Assembly (NCBI GenBank): GCA_016710625.1
Contig: JADJVK010000054.1
Span: 1-64,000 of the forward strand
Direction of reading: 5' to 3'
DNA length: 64,000 bases
DNA from: Saprospiraceae bacterium
Lineage (GTDB): Bacteria > Bacteroidota > Bacteroidia > Chitinophagales > Saprospiraceae
Part shown: in pieces, positions 58,403 to 64,000 of the stretch
How the letters are laid out: every line of letters begins with the position of its first letter
Position numbering within the stretch: the first letter of the stretch is position 1
Made by a program: the position numbers and the translations under genes
Notes under the pieces: generated by a model
Told to the model about the DNA's origin: nothing
Databases searched by the model: none
Seen by the model: only the letters and a program-made list of their open reading frames with translations

Positions 58403-59875
58403 TCAAAACAACCATGATAATATTATAGCATTATCTGCAAGAATTTCAGTGCCATAATAAATTTGTGGAATTCCTCTAGTCGTCATTAAAAAAGATAGCG
58501 CCATTTTGGTTAATTCAGCATCTTGGTTTAATTGAGTATAGATTCTATCCATATCATGATTGTCCCCAAAAATCATGATATCGTTCGGATTTGCATATAC
58601 AAAATCATTAGCTAAGGATTCATATATTCTCAAAAAGCCTTTATCTACACTAGTGCCTTCTTTTTCTTTTAATGCAGTAATCAAGGCTTGTTGCAAAGGG
58701 AAATCCATGGAGGTTGACAAACAACTTGTATAACCATCTTTATTTACTTTTCCTCTTTGCCAATAGGAGGTAATTAATGGATTATAACTCCATTCTTCCC
58801 CAACCATACTAAAATTTGGATACTCGTCCATGACAGAGCAACTCCACTTTTTAGAAAAATCTTTATTGGAATAGCAATAGGTATCCTGTCTTAACCCACC
58901 TAATTGCAACGTTTCAATCCACCATATAGTATTCTGAATCAAATAATTAGCCATAAAAGGGTTTTCTCCATTCATGTCTGGCATCGTGGGTACAAACCAA
59001 CCTTTTGTCATTGTTTCTTTGTCAGCAATAGAAGCATACATATCTTCATTTACTGTTCTTCTGTGTGATGTAATTCGAATTGAATCAGGATAATTTATCC
59101 AATTTTTAAAAGGTAAATCCTGCATCCACCAATAATAAGAACCAGTATGATTGATTACACCATCATAAATTAATTTTATTCCCTTCTCTTTTGCTTTTTT
59201 TGACAATTCCTTATAATCACTGATCAATCCCATTCTTGGATCTACTTTGTAGTGATTAGTAATAGCATACCCATGATAGGAGTAATCATTCATATTATTT
59301 TCTAAAACGGGTGTAGGCCAAATAGCAGTAAAACCCATATCGTGAATGTAATCTAAATGATTGATAATCCCTCTAATATCTCCACCATGTCTTCCTCCTT
59401 CATTTTTTCTATCGACTTTATTTTCTCTCATGCCATCCACAATATCATTTTTAGGATCGCCATTAGAAAATCTATCAGGAGTAATCAAATAAATTACATC
59501 AGCCGAATTAAAGCCTTTTATATTTTTAGGATCTGTTTCTCTATTAAGTAATTCATAATCTTGAGAATATATTTTTTTATTGGATTTATAAAAGTCTATT
59601 TGGAATTTGCCAGCTTTTGTGTTTTTGGCAATTACCAAATCCAAAAACAAATAATTCTTGCTATCACCTTTAGTAACTTTCTTTAAAGAAACTCCTTGAT
59701 AATTTATTTTAGGCGACAATTCTGCTACATTTTCACCATTGACCAATAATTGTAAGTTAGGGTTTTTCATACCAACCCACCAATTTAATGGTTCGATGTG
59801 ATGAATTTGAGCATTAGTTATTTGACTAAAAAGAATAAATACTAAACTAAATAGGATATTTTTATTGAATTGCAT
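58403..59875 (-). CDS. GH13 alpha-amylase / cyclomaltodextrinase (SusA-like), C-terminus lost
   Basis: 490 residues. Signal peptide (1-22), then an N-terminal Ig-like domain of cyclomaltodextrinases (about 25-120, IHHIEPLNWWVGMKNPNLQ), then the GH13 barrel. Region I is DGVINHTG; the nucleophile is Asp331 in GLRQDTY; the acid/base is Glu360 in VGEEW; the stabiliser is Asp441 in GDNHD. The protein ends soon after GIPQIYYGTEIL with seven aberrant residues, so the last part of the barrel and the C-terminal domain are absent, although their end survives out of frame at 58245-58402. It would hydrolyse alpha-1,4-glucans in the periplasm if intact. No susC or susD lies nearby. Confidence 0.85.
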   Translation of the reverse strand: MQFNKNILFSLVFILFSQITNAQIHHIEPLNWWVGMKNPNLQLLVNGENVAELSPKINYQGVSLKKVTKGDSKNYLFLDLVIAKNTKAGKFQIDFYKSNKKIYSQDYELLNRETDPKNIKGFNSADVIYLITPDRFSNGDPKNDIVDGMRENKVDRKNEGGRHGGDIRGIINHLDYIHDMGFTAIWPTPVLENNMNDYSYHGYAITNHYKVDPRMGLISDYKELSKKAKEKGIKLIYDGVINHTGSYYWWMQDLPFKNWINYPDSIRITSHRRTVNEDMYASIADKETMTKGWFVPTMPDMNGENPFMANYLIQNTIWWIETLQLGGLRQDTYCYSNKDFSKKWSCSVMDEYPNFSMVGEEWSYNPLITSYWQRGKVNKDGYTSCLSTSMDFPLQQALITALKEKEGTSVDKGFLRIYESLANDFVYANPNDIMIFGDNHDMDRIYTQLNQDAELTKMALSFLMTTRGIPQIYYGTEILADNAIILSWLF

Positions 59876-60003
59876 ACTAATCTATTTTGATGTGTGAAAA
59901 TAGAAAAATATGCAATTCAAATCTAATATATATCAAAATATTATTTAAACAATTTGATTTAATGAGCAGAAAACTCTTAAATAAATCGAAGGAAATAACT
60001 ATT

Positions 60004-60213
60004 TTAAGCTGCCATTTTTTCAGAAATCAATGCAGTGTAGGCATTTTGAAAATCTTCGAATTGATCTTTAAATAAAAAGATTGTTTCATATTTCGATTTG
60101 CCTTCAGAATCCACAGAAACACAATTCATAGTCATATAAGGATTGCCTTTTGAAGAAGCTTTGATGTTTAGATAAAGCTTTTTATTACCAACCTTTATCA
60201 GTTTTGATTCCTT
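60004..60213 (-). pseudogene. Second PUR-like half of the DUF3276-type protein, out of frame
   Basis: On the minus strand this frame reads LIKVGNKKLYLNIKASSKGN, then MTMNCVSVDSEGKSKYETIF, and ends FQNAYTALISEKMAA with a stop at 60004-60006. It mirrors the first half encoded at 60185-60415 strand by strand. Removing one base from the run at 60212-60215 fuses the halves into one 136-residue protein. Confidence 0.65.
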
Positions 60214-60415
60214 TTATTAAATTTTCTAGACTTTCTTGAAATTCACCAAATTGTTCCTCAAAGAATATGAATGATTTGTAAACATTATTCCCATCTTTTA
60301 CTTCTGAGCAAGTAACTGTAATGTACTTTGAGTTTGTTTTGGTCTGTTTTAGGTTTAAATAATATTTTATTGATCCTGATTTAATCATCTTGAAATTTAA
60401 TTCTTTCTTTTCCAT
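60185..60415 (-). CDS. PUR-alpha-like (DUF3276-type) nucleic-acid-binding protein, first half
   Basis: 76 residues as written. The pattern FKMIKSGSIKYYLNLKQTK - SKYITVTCSEV - YKSFIFFEEQFGEFQESLENLIKGIK is the beta-beta-beta-beta-alpha repeat of PUR/DUF3276 proteins, which bind single-stranded nucleic acid. The true product is very probably a tandem of two such repeats (see 60004-60213), with the frame broken at a short A run (T4 at 60212-60215 on the plus strand). It lies 44 nt downstream of the 81-residue gene and may share its promoter. Confidence 0.65.
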   Translation of the reverse strand: MEKKELNFKMIKSGSIKYYLNLKQTKTNSKYITVTCSEVKDGNNVYKSFIFFEEQFGEFQESLENLIKGIKTDKGW

Positions 60416-60459
60416 GTTCTTTTAATTTTTATCGTTTTTTAAATTTAATTTATTCGTTT

Positions 60460-60705
60460 CTAACCTCTAACAGGAATTAAATCATTTTGGATAGATATGA
60501 CTTCTCCGACTCTAATTACCTCTTTAAAATTTGAAGTAATAGCATTGATATTTTGTAATGAGTAGGGGACAAACCAAATTTTTTGCTTTCGCTCCCATTT
60601 TCCATTTATATCTGATAATAGTTTACAATTTTGATGTAATGGAGTTGCTAGTTTTATAACCGCATTCCCTTTATTATTTATTATACTATAAACTGCAATA
60701 CTCAT
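60460..60705 (-). CDS. Small protein resembling the N-terminal segment of Bacteroidota tyrosine recombinases
   Basis: 81 residues from the ATG at 60705 (MSIAVYSIINNKG); upstream in-frame starts precede the promoter. The central CKLLSDINGKWERKQKIWFV followed by PYSLQNINAI resembles the 'I..i.G.rW....k.W..P' motif in the SAM-like N-terminal region of phage-type integrases, but no catalytic domain (Arg, His, Tyr) is near. It may be a free-standing DNA-binding protein or a relic; function unknown. Confidence 0.5.
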   Translation of the reverse strand: MSIAVYSIINNKGNAVIKLATPLHQNCKLLSDINGKWERKQKIWFVPYSLQNINAITSNFKEVIRVGEVISIQNDLIPVRG

Positions 60706-60738
60706 ATTATTTTGTATTTTTATGATGAATTGATGATG

Positions 60739-60746
60739 CAAATATA
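60739..60746 (-). promoter_or_regulatory. Bacteroidota -7 box TATATTTG (minus strand)
   Basis: Exact TAnnTTTG on the minus strand, 33 nt before the ATG at 60705, with ATTG about 21 nt upstream as a weak -33 element. Confidence 0.55.
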
Positions 60747-60946
60747 AAGTCGACAATTTTAATTTGTCAATACATAAATCACAAAATATCAATAGATTAT
60801 AAAACATAAATGTTATTATCGAATAATAATGGATATTAACGAATAATATACTAATAAATGCTTATTTTTAACAAAATGACTTAATTAGAATGATATTATT
60901 TTTCAATATAATTTTGTAATTTCTTTTAATGGACAGCTAATTATCT

Positions 60947-60954
60947 TAATTTTG
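60947..60954 (+). promoter_or_regulatory. Bacteroidota -7 box TAATTTTG
   Basis: Exact TAnnTTTG, 30 nt before the aminotransferase ATG at 60985; it overlaps a TTG at 60952 that would otherwise extend the frame. Confidence 0.55.
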
Positions 60955-60984
60955 CGTTATATAAATAAAATTAAATTTACTATT

Positions 60985-62190
60985 ATGCCTGGTACTGAAC
61001 TCTTTGGATTAGAAGAAAAAAAGGAAATTAATGACGTTTTAGAAACTGGAATCCTTTTTAGATACAATCATGATCACCTTAGAAATAATATTTGGAAAGC
61101 TAAAGAATTTGAAGCTGAGGTTTGTAAGTTTATAGGTTCTAATTATGCTCATGCAGTTTCAAGTGGTTCTACAGCTGTTGCAACTGCTTTAGCAGCTGCT
61201 GGAATTGGTGCTGGAGATGAAGTTATCGTGCCTCCTTTTACTTATATTGCTACAATTGAAGCTGTTCTTTTTGTTGGGGCTTTACCAGTTTTTGCAGACA
61301 TTGATGAAACGCTTTGTTTAAGTGCAGAAGGAATTAGAAAGGTAATTACTCCAAAAACGAAAGGAATTTGTTTGGTTCATATGTGTGGAGGTATGGCAGA
61401 TATGGATAGTATTATGGAAGTATGCAATGAACATAATCTGACTTTGGTGGAAGATGCTGGTCAAGCAATGGGAGCAAGTTATAAAGGAACAAAAGTTGGT
61501 TTGTTTGGCAAAACTGGATGCTATTCATTTGATTTTTTCAAAATTGCAACCTGCGGTGAAGGTGGTGTTTTGGTAACCAACGACGAAAAAGCCTATCGTG
61601 CAGCAGATAGTTATGCTGATCATGGGCACGATCATATTGGAAATAATAGAGGGATGGAAAATCATCCGATTTTAGGTTTTAATTATCGAATTAGTGAGTT
61701 ACATGCTGCCATCGGTCTTGCTCAAATGAGAAAGGTGCCTACTATCATGGAAGCAAATAATAAAAACAAAGCTTATTTGGTTTCGAAATTAAAAGATATC
61801 GAAGGTCTTGGCTTTGCTAAATTGGCAGACCCAAGTGGAGATTCAGCTACTTTTTTAAATTTACTTTTTCAAGATCAAGAAACTGCGGCAAATTTTGTGG
61901 CAAGTATGAATGAAGCTGGTGTTGGTGGATTTAACTATTGGTTTACAAATATGTACCATTTTATCAATCAATGGAATCATATAAAAGAGATGAAAACTGC
62001 TTCTAAACTTGCAATTGAAGTCTTAGGAGCACCACAAGATTACAATAACTTGTCTATTCCAAATGCTCAAAATGTAATTGGTAGATTGGTTTCTTTTGGT
62101 ATCAGATGTACTTGGACAACTGAAGAATTGGATACATTAATTGAAAATATTAAAATACATGCCAATAAAGCTGTGATGCAAATGGCTTAA
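60985..62190 (+). CDS. DegT/DnrJ/EryC1/StrS family PLP-dependent aminotransferase
   Basis: 401 residues from the ATG at 60985 (MPGTELFGLEEKKEIND). The family features are AVSSGSTAVATALAAAGIG, GDEVIVPPFTYIAT, LVEDAGQAMGASYKG with the PLP-contact Asp, and the Schiff-base Lys186 in SFDFFKIATCGEGG, then FNYRISELHAAIGLAQM. Such enzymes aminate keto-sugars for surface polysaccharides or act in related pathways. No sugar-nucleotide genes are adjacent, so the substrate is open. It has its own promoter and terminator, thus a single-gene unit. Confidence 0.9.
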   Translation: MPGTELFGLEEKKEINDVLETGILFRYNHDHLRNNIWKAKEFEAEVCKFIGSNYAHAVSSGSTAVATALAAAGIGAGDEVIVPPFTYIATIEAVLFVGALPVFADIDETLCLSAEGIRKVITPKTKGICLVHMCGGMADMDSIMEVCNEHNLTLVEDAGQAMGASYKGTKVGLFGKTGCYSFDFFKIATCGEGGVLVTNDEKAYRAADSYADHGHDHIGNNRGMENHPILGFNYRISELHAAIGLAQMRKVPTIMEANNKNKAYLVSKLKDIEGLGFAKLADPSGDSATFLNLLFQDQETAANFVASMNEAGVGGFNYWFTNMYHFINQWNHIKEMKTASKLAIEVLGAPQDYNNLSIPNAQNVIGRLVSFGIRCTWTTEELDTLIENIKIHANKAVMQMA

Positions 62191-62220
62191 TTAAATTATA
62201 TTTTTAAATAAAAACATATT

Positions 62221-62264
62221 ATTAACCTGATAGAATTTAAAAATCTATCAGGTTAATTTTTTTA
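62221..62264. terminator. Terminator between convergent genes
   Basis: A 14-bp stem ATTAACCTGATAGA / TCTATCAGGTTAAT with a 9-nt loop and a T run ends the aminotransferase gene and possibly the convergent PPK2 gene. Confidence 0.88.
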
Positions 62265-62268
62265 TAGA

Positions 62269-63036
62269 TTATTTATTGCCAAATCTTTCTGATTCCAATG
62301 GCGGATATTCTAGATCAAGACTATCTAATTTATCAGAAACAGCTTGTGCAACTAATAAATCTCTATACCATTGTTGATCAGCAGGAATGATATACCATGG
62401 AATGGTACTTTCATTTAATACATATTCATAGCATTTCATATATTCATCCCATAATTCATGCTCATTCCAATCGCCGTCATTGTGTTTCCATTGTTTTTTC
62501 GGGTCATCAATTCTTTCTTGTAATTTCTCTACTTGTTTTTCTTTAGAAAGATGTAAAAAGAATTTTAGAACAATAGTATTATTATCAAAAGAAATTAAAT
62601 CTTCGAAGGCATTTATTGCAGCCATCCTTTTTGCAACTCTTTTTTCATCAATCCACTTATGCACTCTTTGAATCAAGATGTCTTCATATTGTGATCTATT
62701 GAATATGACCAATCTCCCTTTTTCAGGTGTATTTTTATGGATTCTCCAAAGAAAATCATGAGCAAATTCTTCTTCAGAAGGTTTTTTATAAGAAACAGCT
62801 GTTATGATAGCAGGATGTGTCGCACCAAATACCTGTTTTGTAACGCCATCTTTACCACTACCATCCATTCCTTGAAAAATAACTAAAATAGAATACTTTT
62901 TTTGAGCATTCAAAATTGTCAGTTTTTCACTAATTTTCTCTGCTAATTTATCTACTTTTTTTTGAGCATCATCTTTATCTAAATAGAAGTCATTTGGTGC
63001 TTTAGTAGATATTTTGTTCAAGTTTTTAACAGCCAT
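62269..63036 (-). CDS. Polyphosphate kinase 2 (PPK2) family protein
   Basis: 255 residues, soluble. Walker A is FQGMDGSGKDG, the lid and Walker B region is VIFNRSQYEDILIQRVH, and the substrate-binding FLHLSKEKQVEKLQERIDDP follows, all typical of PPK2 enzymes that transfer phosphate between polyphosphate and nucleotides. The length fits a single-domain form. Whether it prefers ADP, GDP or AMP cannot be read from the sequence. It starts 5 nt after the stop of the membrane protein gene upstream, so both are one transcript. Confidence 0.9.
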   Translation of the reverse strand: MAVKNLNKISTKAPNDFYLDKDDAQKKVDKLAEKISEKLTILNAQKKYSILVIFQGMDGSGKDGVTKQVFGATHPAIITAVSYKKPSEEEFAHDFLWRIHKNTPEKGRLVIFNRSQYEDILIQRVHKWIDEKRVAKRMAAINAFEDLISFDNNTIVLKFFLHLSKEKQVEKLQERIDDPKKQWKHNDGDWNEHELWDEYMKCYEYVLNESTIPWYIIPADQQWYRDLLVAQAVSDKLDSLDLEYPPLESERFGNK

Positions 63037-63041
63037 TTTAA

Positions 63042-63533
63042 TTATTTTTGTTCAAAAAAAGTATCGTAATTATTACTATTAGTTTGTTTTTCAGCCGTTT
63101 TTGGTAATTTTAATATGTTTGGTGCAATTTCTTCCACTTCTTCATAACTCGTGAATTCCTCATTTTGATAGAAGGTGTTTTGTGTATTAAATTCATTTTT
63201 CATTTTATTCACTTTTCTTAAAAGTAACATTTTTCCAAATAAATAAGCACTCACCACTGGAAAGAAAAACACAGTTCCAATAGCAGCTAAAATTCCTAAA
63301 AGTAAATCTCGTTTAATTAGTTCTAATAACCAAGTTCCATAACCTAAAACTACCTTATAGTTAAGGATTAATGTTATTATTAACAGAAATGGAGCAATGA
63401 TATTTAATATGAAAAACACTCCTTTTGCTAACCAAAACAAAGTAATCAGACCTATGATGGAACCGACAATTACTTTCCAAGAACTTTTCTGTTCGAAATT
63501 AGGAAATTGTGAACTATTAAAATAAATCGCCAT
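63042..63533 (-). CDS. Membrane protein of unknown function
   Basis: 163 residues. A short soluble N-terminus is followed by two or three hydrophobic stretches (about 22-60, GSIIGLITLFWLAKGVFFIL onward) and another (about 78-100). A hydrophilic C-terminal part contains Glu-rich TSYEEVEEIAPN. I do not recognise the family. Its 5-nt spacing to the PPK2 gene suggests joint expression. Confidence 0.65.
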   Translation of the reverse strand: MAIYFNSSQFPNFEQKSSWKVIVGSIIGLITLFWLAKGVFFILNIIAPFLLIITLILNYKVVLGYGTWLLELIKRDLLLGILAAIGTVFFFPVVSAYLFGKMLLLRKVNKMKNEFNTQNTFYQNEEFTSYEEVEEIAPNILKLPKTAEKQTNSNNYDTFFEQK

Positions 63534-63706
63534 AATACAGTTTTTATTTACTTTATGAAACGAATAAAAGTTGAAATTGATTTCAAAAAATAAATTTAAC
63601 TGATAAATCAGGAAGATTTATAGATAATACAAGAATAGGAATAGATGAAATATTTAAAATTAAAAATAGACCTATTTCAAAATTTTTATTATCAGTATTA
63701 AAATAT

Positions 63707-64000
63707 TTAATCAATTTTCATGATTTTATAAAGTGTATTTTCAATTTTTAGTAAATATAATCCGCTACTTAGCCCATTCAAGTCAATTATATTATTTCCT
63801 TCCTCTATTTTAAAATTTGATAAATTTTGTCCGTAAATATTATAGAGTGTTAAAATTGATTTTTTAGAAATTTCTATATTTAATTTTCCATTTGTAGGAT
63901 TTGGAAAAATATTAACTTCTGATTTTCCAATAGTACTATTACTTGTCAAAATTTCAGAATTTAGTTTTAATAAAAAAGCATTATAAATATTTCTGGATAG
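63707..64000 (-). CDS. C-terminus of a T9SS type A secreted protein (partial, runs off the window)
   Basis: The minus-strand frame is open from the window's end to a stop at 63707-63709, and its first visible residues (LSRNIYNAFLLKLNSEIL) resemble the end of a beta-propeller or SBBP-type repeat ('DAFLLKLN'). The rest is a type A sorting domain: VNIFPNPTNGKLNIEISKK, LYNIYGQNL, LSSGLYLLKIEN and a final KIMKID. The protein is exported through the type IX system; its main domain lies beyond the window. Confidence 0.82.
   Translation of the reverse strand, partial: LSRNIYNAFLLKLNSEILTSNSTIGKSEVNIFPNPTNGKLNIEISKKSILTLYNIYGQNLSNFKIEEGNNIIDLNGLSSGLYLLKIENTLYKIMKID

Overview
The window reads as a chromosomal piece of an AT-rich, aerobic, pigmented member of the Bacteroidota. 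The evidence is: type IX secretion (T9SS) sorting domains of both classes (type A 'PNP...' tails and a type B CHU_C tail), a PorP/SprF protein, an alternative complex III plus caa3-type oxidase cluster, Bacteroidota-type promoters (TTTG, about 19 nt, TAnnTTTG), an almost complete absence of Shine-Dalgarno sequences, and a carotenoid cluster. The family or genus cannot be fixed from the sequence alone.

Layout. 1-1194: remains of an N6-adenine DNA methyltransferase / restriction-modification gene, followed by an imperfect inverted-repeat element. 1457-4619: a small exported protein and an outer-membrane beta-barrel protein. 4968-21254: one long co-directional respiratory cluster, actA-B-C-D-E-F, then cytochrome oxidase II, I, heme O synthase, III, III, IV, then a degenerate SCO-like protein, a DUF420 membrane protein and a small membrane protein. 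Electrons would pass from quinol through complex III to the oxidase. 21612-37687: two giant surface proteins built of HYR, cohesin-like, SprB-repeat and dockerin-like modules, both broken by frameshifts or stops. The second is followed by a SprF-like protein and an OmpA/SPOR protein (to 41009), which form its likely secretion and anchoring partners. 41051-46900: 2TM protein, penicillin-acylase-family hydrolase, DUF697/SHOCT protein, RsmD-like methyltransferase, DUF3822 protein and bactofilin. 47184-50102: exbB-exbD-exbD-tonB, with tonB missing the core of its C-terminal domain. 50173-54122 (minus): BNR/sialidase-like T9SS cargo, a GT9-like protein, a canonical SCO copper chaperone and a lipoprotein. 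Then come tRNA-Val(GAC), a crtI-crtB-crtZ-lycopene cyclase operon (54635-58109), tRNA-Arg(TCG), a GH13 alpha-amylase with an internal deletion, a tandem PUR-like protein, an 81-residue protein resembling an integrase N-terminus, a DegT-type aminotransferase, a PPK2-family kinase, a membrane protein, and the C-terminus of a further T9SS cargo running off the end.

A recurring theme is interrupted reading frames. Several interruptions are single-base indels in A or T runs, including one in actB, which should be essential. Two genes (tonB and the amylase) keep both ends of the family but lack an internal block. Either this assembly has uncorrected indels and collapsed segments, or the genome is decaying; raw reads would decide. 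The most interesting biological possibility is that the two giant T9SS proteins form a cohesin-dockerin surface scaffold: seven cohesin-like domains in one, and dockerin-like segments in its neighbour.
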